Of a DNA stretch of 41,764 nt, positions 16,432 through 23,719 are shown in pieces. The notes under the pieces are model-generated. The model did no database searches, was not told where the DNA came from, and saw only the letters and a program-made list of their open reading frames with translations. Origin of the DNA: Treponema sp. (lineage in GTDB: Bacteria > Spirochaetota > Spirochaetia > Treponematales > Breznakiellaceae). The stretch covers positions 1 through 41,764 of the forward strand of contig JAISNI010000043.1 in the NCBI GenBank assembly GCA_031276295.1, written 5' to 3'. Position 1 is the stretch's first letter; each line of letters begins with the position of its first letter. Both the position numbers and the translations under genes were made by a program.

Positions 16432-17436
16432 ATGGCTATCATTACCGTACAGAATCTGAAAAAACATTTTAACCTCGAAGCCGGTTTCTTTGCTCGTTTC
16501 GGGCGTTTTGTGTATGCGGTGAACGATGTTTCCTTTACCATAGGGAAAAATGAAACTTACGGTCTTGTAGGCGAATCCGGTTGCGGCAAGACGACAACGG
16601 CGCGGCTGCTCGTGCGTATGTACGAAGCCGATGAAGGGAAAATTTTTTTTAAGGACGGCACGGATGTCCGTTCCCTGCAGCGGAACGATCTGAGGCACTA
16701 CCGGCAGAAGGTCAAGTACGTGTTTCAGGATCCGGCGCGTTCTCTTAACCCGCGTATGAGTGTTGCCGAAGTCCTCCTCTCAGGCTACCGCGCTTCCGGT
16801 GCGTGGCCCCGCGGCGGTGAAAAGAGGGCCAGAGAGGAGGCCGCGGCTATTCTTGAGGAAGTGGGGCTGGTACCGGCCGACCTTGAGAAGCGGCCTGCGG
16901 AATTTTCAGGGGGGCAGCGGCAGCGTATCTCCATCGCACGGGGCCTGCTCATGAAGCCTGACCTGCTCATCTGCGATGAAGTTGTCTCCGCTCTGGATGT
17001 CTCCATTCAGGGCCAGATACTTAACCTGCTGCAAGACATACGTTCCAGGCGAGATCTTTCTTTTTTGTTTATCGCGCATAACCTCAAGGTAGCCTGTTAT
17101 TTCTGCGACCGTATAGGCGTTATGTATAAAGGCAAAATCATGGAGGAAGACGATGCGGCCCACCTCTATAGAACCGCGCTCCACCCCTACACCAAACTGC
17201 TCTTCTCTACCGTTTCGGCGGAGGGAGGGCCGCAGGCGGGCCGGACGGTTGCGGCGAACAATCTTGAAGCGGACGACGCAGGGGCGGAAGCGGGATGCGC
17301 CTTTGCCGCGCGCTGCCCCCTGGCGGATGGGCGTTGCTTTGCGGAGGACCCACCGCTACAGGAAGCGGCGCCAAACATGGACGGGGAAAAGGACGGCGGG
17401 GAGAGGCCGCACCTGGTACGGTGTTTTAAGGTTTAA
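16432..17436 (+). CDS. Peptide ABC transporter ATP-binding protein, OppF type
   Basis: A 334-residue ATPase: Walker A GESGCGKTT, YVFQDPARSLNPRMS, signature FSGGQRQRISIARGL, LLICDEVVSALDVS, FIAHNLK, and the cysteine motif CAFAARCPLADGRC near the C-terminus. It completes the second transporter, pairing with the ATPase half of the fused protein. It begins 94 bp after that gene; AAGG lies before the ATG. The C-terminal 40 residues are rich in charged and small residues and poorly conserved. Confidence 0.9.
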   Translation: MAIITVQNLKKHFNLEAGFFARFGRFVYAVNDVSFTIGKNETYGLVGESGCGKTTTARLLVRMYEADEGKIFFKDGTDVRSLQRNDLRHYRQKVKYVFQDPARSLNPRMSVAEVLLSGYRASGAWPRGGEKRAREEAAAILEEVGLVPADLEKRPAEFSGGQRQRISIARGLLMKPDLLICDEVVSALDVSIQGQILNLLQDIRSRRDLSFLFIAHNLKVACYFCDRIGVMYKGKIMEEDDAAHLYRTALHPYTKLLFSTVSAEGGPQAGRTVAANNLEADDAGAEAGCAFAARCPLADGRCFAEDPPLQEAAPNMDGEKDGGERPHLVRCFKV

Positions 17437-17587
17437 CACCTGAATCCGTATAAAAACAGATGGATATTTATGGAATTCTGCCGGGTGTTTAGAATTGAGT
17501 GGAGCGTGTAAAATAATTTGTGTAAATACCAAAGGGGTAACACATGATAAAAACACGCAAAAGGAAAGAGAAAGACTTGGGGATGTG

Positions 17588-17693
17588 ATGCTGGAACAGA
17601 TCGATTTTACCGGCTTAACCCAGGAAGAAGTATTGGGACAGAACGGACTGGTCAAACAACTGACCGGATGGCTACTCCAAAAAGTCCATAAGT
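17588..17693 (+). pseudogene. IS256-family (Mutator-type) transposase, N-terminal stub
   Basis: From ATG 17588 (or GTG 17585): LEQIDFTGLTQEEVLGQNG then LVKQLTGWLLQKV, which matches the opening of IS256-type transposases. The frame then runs into the element-end repeat at 17694 and the rest of the gene is missing. Confidence 0.55.
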
Positions 17694-17708
17694 GCAACAG
17701 GCTGCTAG
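17685..17708 (-). repeat. Lone terminal repeat of the MITE-like family
   Basis: Read on the minus strand this is CTAGCAGCCTGTTGC followed by ACTTATGGA, identical to the left end of the element at 9136 except for one base in 24. It marks the join between the IS256 stub and the next transposase scrap, so it is either a solo end left by deletion or the end of a larger element of the same family. Confidence 0.6.
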
Positions 17709-17999
17709 AGCACGGTCCGCATTTTCCATTGTCTCAAGCCACCGGTTGCCCTCCTTTTCCTCTATCGGACGGTTTTTCTGCTGTTCCCGCGTCAGCACGG
17801 TGTTTTTCCGCTCGGCACGGTTAAATCCCCTCTGGTCCAGCACGCCCAGTATCAACCCCCCGGTGTCCCGGATTAAGCGCAGGGTCCAGTGATCGTATCC
17901 GTCGGGTTTCGGCGAACAAACCAAGGCGATTAACCGCGCCTCATCTTCCCCCCGGAGCGAGCGGGGCCGGTACCCGTGAGGTTTCCCGTCAAGGGGCAC
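17709..17999 (-). pseudogene. Chimeric transposase scrap: IS630-like then IS4-like
   Basis: Read on the minus strand, the first half gives RPRSLRGEDEARLIALVCS and HWTLRLI, the helix-turn-helix region of IS630-type transposases. The frame continues into GVLDQRGFN and RPIEEKEGNRWLETMENADR, a pattern of IS4-group transposases (Gly-x-Leu-Asp-Gln ... Glu-Lys-Glu ... Arg-Trp-Leu). Both are incomplete, so the open frame is a chance join of two dead elements. The family names rest on short motifs. Confidence 0.5.
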
Positions 18000-18263
18000 T
18001 TCAAATGCTTTTTGAGCTTATTGCATCGCCAACCGCGTGTTAAAACAAGCTCACAGGTTAAAAAAAATGATTTTTTAGATATATTTTTGACAAATGATGA
18101 AAAAATGGTAACTTTCTGTTGTTTCATTTTTGATATTGTAAAGAAGCTTGCCCCAATAATCATATTTTATTATATTTATATAACAGAGAACAGTGAATAT
18201 TTTATAGCAAATGACTATAAATAACAATTATTAATCATTTATAGAAATTGGGAGGATATTATT
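18000..18263. other. AT-rich intergenic stretch before the small unknown gene
   Basis: Base composition falls sharply after about 18050 compared with the GC-rich neighbours. A TTGACA (18087-18092) has no matching -10 at normal spacing. No gene, tRNA or repeat of the families above is visible. The region ends in GGGAGG at 18249-18254, the SD of the next gene. Confidence 0.5.
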
Positions 18264-18557
18264 GTGGAAAAAATTAAAAATGTCTGTCAGGAAATAGAAA
18301 TGGTGTTACTGTATATATGTTCAAAAGGGATAAACGAAATAGATTGTACGTTCCTTGTTGAAAAATTAGAAGATCTGATCTTTAAAGCAAATAACTTAAA
18401 CATGAAAACGGGGGAGTATCTCCTCAGTGAATTTATAATAAAAAATAAAAAATATAAAGAAGGGGAAATCGGGATAAAAGAAATGGCGAAAAGCCTGATG
18501 GCCTTGGATTTTTATTCAAAAAATATAATATATTATGAAGATCAAAGCGAATTGTAG
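18264..18557 (+). CDS. Small hypothetical protein, AT-rich
   Basis: A 97-residue protein that I do not recognise. GTG at 18264 is preceded by GGGAGG at 9-bp spacing, a good signal. The sequence looks mostly helical, with repeated Lys/Glu/Leu patterning (VEKLEDLIFKANNLNMKTGE, IGIKEMAKSLMALDFYS), no signal peptide and no membrane segment. Codon use strongly favours A/T, unlike neighbours on either side, and it lies directly after insertion-sequence debris, so recent transfer is plausible. It converges on larB with a hairpin between. Function unknown. Confidence 0.65.
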   Translation: MEKIKNVCQEIEMVLLYICSKGINEIDCTFLVEKLEDLIFKANNLNMKTGEYLLSEFIIKNKKYKEGEIGIKEMAKSLMALDFYSKNIIYYEDQSEL

Positions 18558-18573
18558 CGCGTGTAAAAGAGCC

Positions 18574-18607
18574 GCGCGGAGCAAGCCCTGCCCTCAGTAC
18601 TCCGCGC
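18574..18607. terminator. GC-rich hairpin between convergent genes
   Basis: GCGCGGAG (18574-18581) and CTCCGCGC (18600-18607) form an 8-bp stem around an 18-base loop, between the small unknown gene and larB. There is no clear T run, so its efficiency is uncertain. Confidence 0.4.
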
Positions 18608-18613
18608 CCGCGC

Positions 18614-19312
18614 TTAGGCTTCGCGCTTTTCCCCGCTTGCAAGCTGATTGATCAGATTGGCCTGATAGCCCGCGCCGAAGCCGTTGTCAATATTCACCAC
18701 CGAGATACCCGGCGCGCAGGAGGTAAGCATACCCAACAGGGCGGAAAGCCCGCCGAATGAAGCGCCGTAGCCGACGCTGGTCGGTACCGCAATGACCGGC
18801 GCGGAAACGAGCCCCGCGACAACGCCGGCCAGGGCTCCCTCCATGCCGGCCACGGCTACAATAACGTTGGCCTTACGCAGATCTTCCAACCGGTTAAAAA
18901 GACGGTGGATTCCCGCGACACCCACATCGGTTACCAGTTCGGTACGGCTGCCGAAAAATTCCGCCGATAACGCCGCCTCTCTGGCAACGGCCAGATCGGA
19001 GGTTCCCGCCGCGACGACCATTACCTTGCCCCTAAGATCGGCAGCGCCGCGGATCCTCCCCGCAATAAGAACACGCGAAACATCATCGTACTCCGCTTCG
19101 GGGAAACGTTTCTGTATACGCCGCGCCAATTCAGCTTGGGCGCGGGTTCCCAGGACGGGGATGCCCTTCTCCCGCATACGGATAATGACCGCCTCGGATT
19201 GCTCGACGGTTTTTCCCGCGCAGTATACAACCTCCGGGTAGCCGGTCCTTTCACTGCGCTTGCTGTCAATGATCGCAAAGCCTAAATCGTCGGCGGTATC
19301 GGTTATATTCAA
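18614..19312 (-). CDS. larB: LarB-like protein (pyridinium-3,5-bisdicarboxylate synthase; PurE-related)
   Basis: LarB carboxylates and hydrolyses nicotinic acid adenine dinucleotide in the first step of nickel-pincer cofactor synthesis for lactate racemase and related enzymes. The protein is 232 residues. It shows TGYPEVVYCAGKTVEQ, VMVVAAGTSDLAVAREA, DVGVAGIHRL, VAVAGMEGALAGVVAGLV, PVIAVPTSVGYGASFGGLSALLGML and VVNIDNGFGAGY, all typical. About 20-25 residues usually found at the N-terminus are absent. The likely start is TTG at 19312, with GGAAA just before it and 10 bp after the potD stop, so it appears translationally coupled to the polyamine operon. No larC, larE or lactate racemase gene is in the window. 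Confidence 0.88.
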   Translation of the reverse strand: MNITDTADDLGFAIIDSKRSERTGYPEVVYCAGKTVEQSEAVIIRMREKGIPVLGTRAQAELARRIQKRFPEAEYDDVSRVLIAGRIRGAADLRGKVMVVAAGTSDLAVAREAALSAEFFGSRTELVTDVGVAGIHRLFNRLEDLRKANVIVAVAGMEGALAGVVAGLVSAPVIAVPTSVGYGASFGGLSALLGMLTSCAPGISVVNIDNGFGAGYQANLINQLASGEKREA

Positions 19313-19322
19313 GTCAATTTCC

Positions 19323-20423
19323 TTATTCCTGCCCCGCGGCGGCTTTAAACGCGGTCCAGATTAAATTGTGCGCTTCATCCGCTTGTGCGCCTATATTCTG
19401 TATCATCTCCATATCGGTATTGAAACCCGGGGGCAGGGTAAGGAAATTCCGGTATTCGCTTGCAATGAACGGATCGGATGCGGAATAGGTACTGTAATAC
19501 CCAAGAAATTCAAAACACCGGGCGCCGCGTTCTGCGTCAAGGATATAGTTGAGAAATCTGTAGGCTGCGTCGGGATGAGGCGCCTTGCTGGGGATAAATC
19601 CCGCCATAATACCGAAGCCTATTCCCTCTTGAGGGAACACCACTTTCAGGGAAGGGTTCTCCAGCTTTACCTGCGTTACCTGCGAGGTATACATGACGGC
19701 GGCCGTAATCTCACCTGCAAGCAATTCATCCTGCAAATTGTCATCGCGGATAAGGCGTATATTCGGCGCGAGGCTGAGGAGCCGTGCGCCGGCCTCCCGT
19801 ATGGTGTTTATGTTTTCGGTATTGTAACTCTGACCAAGGGTCTTGAGGGCCATGCCGTTTATCACGCGGTAATTGGCGATAATACCGAGGCTGTTTCTGA
19901 GGGAACTATCCCACAGATCGGCATAACCGCTTATCGGTATCTTTACCTGGACAGGATCGTAGACGATGGTTTGCACACCGGCGCCGTAAGGGATTGTATA
20001 CTCGTCCGTCGGATCGTAGAACTGCTTCTGGTAAATAGGATTGATGTTACGGTAATTGGGAATACGGCTCTTGTCGAGCTTCTGCACCAGACCTTGGGCA
20101 ATCGCGGTCTCAATGATGTAATCGTCCGCGATCACCAGATCGTAATCGCCGCCGCCGGAGGTTTCCAGTCTGGTGAGCATGGTTTCGTCGTAATCAAAGT
20201 AGACCAGATTAATGGCGATGCCTGTTTCCTTTTCAAACCCGTCCAGTATCTCCTGCGGAAACATTTCCGACCAGGTAAAAATGGTAAGTTCCTGCTTTTT
20301 GCCCTCCTGCCCTCCCCGCGCATGGATGCCCCGAACCGGCAGAAAGAAAAAAGCCAAAGCAAGTAAAGCACAACCTGCGCGGCTTATCCGTCTTTTCTGT
20401 GCTGATAATTGCACATTTGTCAT
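19323..20423 (-). CDS. potD: Spermidine/putrescine-binding protein PotD
   Basis: A 366-residue periplasmic polyamine receptor. A signal peptide of about 36 residues ends near IHARGG; the Cys in it is not in a lipobox. Family blocks are LTIFTWSEMFPQEILDGFEKETGI, LETSGGGDYDLVIADDYII, YTIPYGAGVQTIVYDP, ITAAVMYTSQVTQVKLENP and VVFPQEGIGFGIMAGFIPSKAPHPDAAYRFLNYIL. A strong AAGGAGG lies before the ATG. It follows potC after a 133-bp gap holding a terminator-like hairpin, so its expression may differ from the other pot genes. Confidence 0.92.
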   Translation of the reverse strand: MTNVQLSAQKRRISRAGCALLALAFFFLPVRGIHARGGQEGKKQELTIFTWSEMFPQEILDGFEKETGIAINLVYFDYDETMLTRLETSGGGDYDLVIADDYIIETAIAQGLVQKLDKSRIPNYRNINPIYQKQFYDPTDEYTIPYGAGVQTIVYDPVQVKIPISGYADLWDSSLRNSLGIIANYRVINGMALKTLGQSYNTENINTIREAGARLLSLAPNIRLIRDDNLQDELLAGEITAAVMYTSQVTQVKLENPSLKVVFPQEGIGFGIMAGFIPSKAPHPDAAYRFLNYILDAERGARCFEFLGYYSTYSASDPFIASEYRNFLTLPPGFNTDMEMIQNIGAQADEAHNLIWTAFKAAAGQE

Positions 20424-20463
20424 AGTTTCCTCCTTAAAAAAATTAAAAGAACATCAAAAATGA

Positions 20464-20490
20464 ACCGGCGGAACCGACGGTTCCGGCGGT
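20464..20490 (-). terminator. Hairpin with T-rich tail between potC and potD
   Basis: ACCGGCGGAACC (20464-20475) pairs with GGTTCCGGCGGT (20479-20490) with one mismatch in 12 and a 3-base loop. Reading toward potD, it is followed by TCATTTTT. It could be an attenuator. Its core GAACCGACGGTTC also occurs upstream of abfA (26714-26726). Confidence 0.5.
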
Positions 20491-20556
20491 AAAACCGAAC
20501 ATTTGAAAGCGCTCCGGCATTTCCAGTTACCGAAATCCACAGCCCTTCTTTTAAAG

Positions 20557-21396
20557 CTAAAGATTTGAAAGAGCCGCTCTCCTTTCGGGATTCTTCTCCC
20601 CGTGTTTCATTCTTCCAAAATACGCGGATCCCAGGCACAACACAACGGTAACGGCAAAGAGCAGCGTGCAGAGCGCGTTTGTTTTCGGTGTAACGCCGGT
20701 TTTAAGCTGCGAGTATATTTTGACGGGCAGCGTGTTGGTATTGACGCCGGTAACAAAGACGCTGATAATCACATCGTCAAAGCTCATGGCAAAGGACAGC
20801 AGCATACCCGAAATGACAGCCGGCATAAGCAGGGGCAGCGTAATATCGTAAAAGGCGCGCATCCCGCCGGCCCCCAGAACGCGGGCGGCTTCCGTATACG
20901 TTTTGTCAAGGCCGGCAAGCCGGGCGCGGACAAGCAGGTAAACGTAGGGTATGCAGAAGGCGGTGTGGGCGATAACCAGCGTGAGCATACCGAAGGGCAG
21001 GCCCAGCAGGGAAAAGAAGGCAAGAAAAATCATGCCAAGGATTATCTCCGGTATCATAATGGGAAGAATGCTCAGGTATTCCACGATTCTTTGCAGACGG
21101 AAACTCAGGCCGCTCTTCAACGTAAGCCGGAGGCGCGCCGCGCCGCTTGCGCCCAGCGTCCCGATGACGGCCGCCGCAAAACTTGAAAGCAGGGCGAGGA
21201 TCACGCTGTTCCGCAGGCTGGTCCACATCGCTTTATCCTTAAAAAGCTCATCATACCAGTTAAAGGTAAAGCCCCGCCACACGGAACTTATCCGGCTTTC
21301 GTTAAACGAATAGACTATAACGATGAGTATAGGCATATACATCAGGACAAGGATGACGCCCATATAGACTTTCGATAGTATGCGCCGTTTTTTCAT
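20557..21396 (-). CDS. potC: Spermidine/putrescine ABC transporter permease PotC
   Basis: A 279-residue permease. MYMPILIVIVYSFNESRISSVW plus FTFNWYDELFKDKAMWTSLRNSVILALLSS is the PotC N-terminus, and the EAA loop is KTYTEAARVLGAGGMRAFYDITLPLLMPA. SFDDVIISVFVTGVNTNTLPVKIYSQLKTGVTP is the C-terminal PotC signature. It overlaps potB by 4 bp (ATGA), so the two are translationally coupled. Confidence 0.93.
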   Translation of the reverse strand: MKKRRILSKVYMGVILVLMYMPILIVIVYSFNESRISSVWRGFTFNWYDELFKDKAMWTSLRNSVILALLSSFAAAVIGTLGASGAARLRLTLKSGLSFRLQRIVEYLSILPIMIPEIILGMIFLAFFSLLGLPFGMLTLVIAHTAFCIPYVYLLVRARLAGLDKTYTEAARVLGAGGMRAFYDITLPLLMPAVISGMLLSFAMSFDDVIISVFVTGVNTNTLPVKIYSQLKTGVTPKTNALCTLLFAVTVVLCLGSAYFGRMKHGEKNPERRAALSNL

Positions 21397-22271
21397 ACCA
21401 GGCCCTCCGGCTCCCCCGAACGGCTGAGTTTACCGTACAACACAAGGAACAGGCTGGTCAGCGCCATAAGCATTACACTAAGGGCGGCGGCAAAAGGCCA
21501 GTCGTGGGCTTTGAGTATCTGTTCGTGAATAAGGTTGCCCACCAGCACCACCTTGTTGCCGCCAAGTATATCGGCAATAAAGAAAAGACCCATTGAAGGG
21601 ATAAAGGTCAGGACTATGCCGGAAAAAAGTCCCGGTAGCGTGAGGGGAAGGCTTACGGTGAAAAACGCCCTGGCGGCGGAGGCCCCCATGACACGCGCCG
21701 CTTCCACAAGCGGCCGTTCCAGCTTTTCGGCGCTTGTATACACCGAGTAGATCATAAAAGGAATAAGCGCGTAGATCATGCCGGTAAGCACGGCGGGGTA
21801 GGTGTAAAGCAGCTTGAGCGGCTCCTCGATAAGCCGCAGCTTGAGAAGCACGGCGTCCAAAAGGCCGTTGGCACGGAAAACAATGATCCAACCGTAAAGC
21901 CGCATCAGAGAACTTGTCCAGAAGGGAATAATAAGGGCCAACATCACCGCGGATCGTGCGGCAGGCCGCAGCCTTGCCATAAAATAGCCGAAAGGATAAC
22001 CGGCCAACACAACGGCAGCGGTAGAGAGCAACGCAAGCCGGAGCGATTGCGCAAAGGTTTCAAGGTAAACCGGCTCGCCGATACGCAGGTAGTTCCGCAG
22101 GCTTAACGCCTTATCTACACCCCAAGCGCCCTCTCTCCGCATAAAACTTAGAGCCAGCATATAGATAAAGGGCCCCAGGACAAAGGCCAGGGTAAAAAGG
22201 TACATGGGGAGTACCGCGCCGCCGCCGCCCGGCCTTATTTTTTCTCTTGCTGCATTGCCCTTATCTTTCAC
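21393..22271 (-). CDS. potB: Spermidine/putrescine ABC transporter permease PotB
   Basis: A 292-residue inner-membrane permease with six predicted helices. Key blocks are YLFTLAFVLGPFIYMLALSF, IIPFWTSSLMRLYGWIIVFR, YTYPAVLTGMIYALIPFMIY, EAA loop RPLVEAARVMGASAARAFFTVSLPLTLPG and IADILGGNKVVLVGNLI. I prefer GTG 22271, which has GGGG 7 bp ahead. A TTG at 22316 would add 15 residues and overlap the end of potA. Confidence 0.9.
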   Translation of the reverse strand: MKDKGNAAREKIRPGGGGAVLPMYLFTLAFVLGPFIYMLALSFMRREGAWGVDKALSLRNYLRIGEPVYLETFAQSLRLALLSTAAVVLAGYPFGYFMARLRPAARSAVMLALIIPFWTSSLMRLYGWIIVFRANGLLDAVLLKLRLIEEPLKLLYTYPAVLTGMIYALIPFMIYSVYTSAEKLERPLVEAARVMGASAARAFFTVSLPLTLPGLFSGIVLTFIPSMGLFFIADILGGNKVVLVGNLIHEQILKAHDWPFAAALSVMLMALTSLFLVLYGKLSRSGEPEGLV

Positions 22272-22302
22272 CTTACAACCCCATCGATCCTGTGGAAGCA
22301 GT

Positions 22303-23592
22303 TTAATCCCCGACAATGACCGCGCGCTCCGGCGGCCAGCTTACCCGCACCGTATCGCCGATGGCAAGCGGCGAATCGATACCGCTGCGGCTGGCGCTTA
22401 CTTCCCCCGCGGGCTCCGTCCCGTTTACCAAGAGGCGTGCGGTAATGTGAAGCCGTCCGCCCGCAAAACTTTTCGCGCTTATCACGCCGCTTAGTCCGAA
22501 ACGACCCTCCGGCGGCTCTTCCTTTGGCCTTCCGGCCTTGCCCGCGGCTTCCCGCCGCTTGAAGAATTCCAAACCGTGCCTGATATTCCGGTTTAAACCG
22601 ACAAGTTTACCTTCCCCGTCCTGTACGGTTCTCTCAAATTTAAGATACTCGCCGCGGATAGCGATGCTGATGGTATCGCCCGTAACCGGCGCCACAGTTA
22701 ACGCCGCATTCTGCACGACATCCGGCCTTCCGTCCGGCCCCGCGTAGCGTCCTGTCCGGCCCGTACCGGTGTAGTATTCTACCCGGCCCCGTCCTGCCGG
22801 ATGGACAAACACCCCCTTCATCTTTCCACCGTGGATCCTCTTTACCGCGATCAGCTTTCCCCGGAGGATATTGGCATTCCCGACAAACTGTGCCGCATAG
22901 CTGGTCTTGGGATGATCGTAAATCTCAACGGTGGAACCAACCTGCTCGAACAGGCCGTCCCGCATCAACGCAATACGATCCGACATGGTCAGCGCCTCTT
23001 CCTGATCGTGCGTTATATAGATAAAGGTAATTCCCAACTGTTTTTGCAGATTCTTTAATTCAAGCTGCATTTTCCGCCGTAACTGTAAATCGAGCGCCCC
23101 CAGCGGTTCATCAAGCAGCAGCACTTTTGGACGATTCACTACCGCCCGGGCAACCGCGACCCTCTGGCGCTGCCCACCCGAAAGTTCACGGGGCATACGG
23201 TTTTCGTAACCGGCAAGCTGAACCAAATCCAATGCCCACTCAACATTCTTTCTGATTTCCGCACGCGGCATCCGCTTTATCTTTAAACTGTAAGCTATAT
23301 TCTGTTCAACATTCATGTGGGGAAAGAGCGCATAGTTCTGAAATACCATATTGACGTTCCGCTTGTCAGGCTCAAGGCGACCGACATCCTTGCCGTCAAG
23401 GAATACCTTACCCGCATCCGCCGCCTCCAGCCCCGCGATGATGCGCAGCGTTGTTGTCTTGCCGCAGCCGGATGCCCCCAGCAGGGTGATGAATTCGCCG
23501 GCCTTTACGGATAGATCAAGCCCGTTCAGAACGCGCGTCTTCCCGAAGCTCTTGGTAACCCCTTCAAGACGTAAAAAATCTTCCGCTCTCAC
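22303..23592 (-). CDS. potA: Spermidine/putrescine ABC transporter ATP-binding protein PotA
   Basis: A 429-residue ATPase, longer than the usual 370 or so. Walker A GASGCGKTT, Q-loop MVFQNYALFPHMNVEQN, signature LSGGQRQRVAVARAV, LLLDEPLGALD, YITHDQEEALTMSD. A regulatory C-terminal OB/TOBE part follows, with extra low-complexity sequence (about residues 270-300 and 345-375) that explains the length. GTG 23592 has GGGGG before it; another GTG at 23607 lacks an SD. First gene of the pot operon, transcribed from the promoter at 23637-23665. Confidence 0.93.
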   Translation of the reverse strand: MRAEDFLRLEGVTKSFGKTRVLNGLDLSVKAGEFITLLGASGCGKTTTLRIIAGLEAADAGKVFLDGKDVGRLEPDKRNVNMVFQNYALFPHMNVEQNIAYSLKIKRMPRAEIRKNVEWALDLVQLAGYENRMPRELSGGQRQRVAVARAVVNRPKVLLLDEPLGALDLQLRRKMQLELKNLQKQLGITFIYITHDQEEALTMSDRIALMRDGLFEQVGSTVEIYDHPKTSYAAQFVGNANILRGKLIAVKRIHGGKMKGVFVHPAGRGRVEYYTGTGRTGRYAGPDGRPDVVQNAALTVAPVTGDTISIAIRGEYLKFERTVQDGEGKLVGLNRNIRHGLEFFKRREAAGKAGRPKEEPPEGRFGLSGVISAKSFAGGRLHITARLLVNGTEPAGEVSASRSGIDSPLAIGDTVRVSWPPERAVIVGD

Positions 23593-23617
23593 ATTACCCC
23601 CGTTCACCGATAGTCAT

Positions 23618-23655
23618 TTAGTAATAATACTAAATTAGTATGGATTTAGTATAGA
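23618..23655. promoter_or_regulatory. Cluster of four TTAGTA half-sites, probable operator
   Basis: TTAGTA (23618-23623), its inverse TACTAA (23628-23633), TTAGTA (23635-23640) and TTAGTA (about 23646-23651) lie within 34 bp. Two overlapping palindromes result: TTAGTA-ATAA-TACTAA, and the perfect 13-mer TACTAAATTAGTA. They cover the -10 and start of the pot operon and the upstream region of epmA. Similar half-sites overlap the promoter at 6868-6896. Confidence 0.5.
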
Positions 23656-23665
23656 TTAATGTCAA
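23637..23665 (-). promoter_or_regulatory. Promoter of the potABCD-larB operon
   Basis: On the minus strand, TTGACA (23665-23660), a 17-bp spacer and CATACT (23642-23637, four of six). The start would fall inside the half-site cluster at 23618-23640, which fits repression by a dimeric regulator. Confidence 0.55.
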
Positions 23666-23719
23666 TGACCCTGCCTTGCTGCCCCGTTATTGACACCTCT
23701 GGACAGTCCGCCGGTCTTT

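Noticed and set aside
18614-19312. PurE (AIR carboxylase) for the larB product
   Set aside because: LarB shares the PurE-like fold, but the VAVAGMEGAL, GYGASFGG and VVNIDNGFGAGY motifs and the upstream TGYPEVVYCAGKT block are those of LarB.
19368-20366. 332-residue open frame on the plus strand
   Set aside because: It is antisense to potD, which has strong family motifs and an AAGGAGG site.
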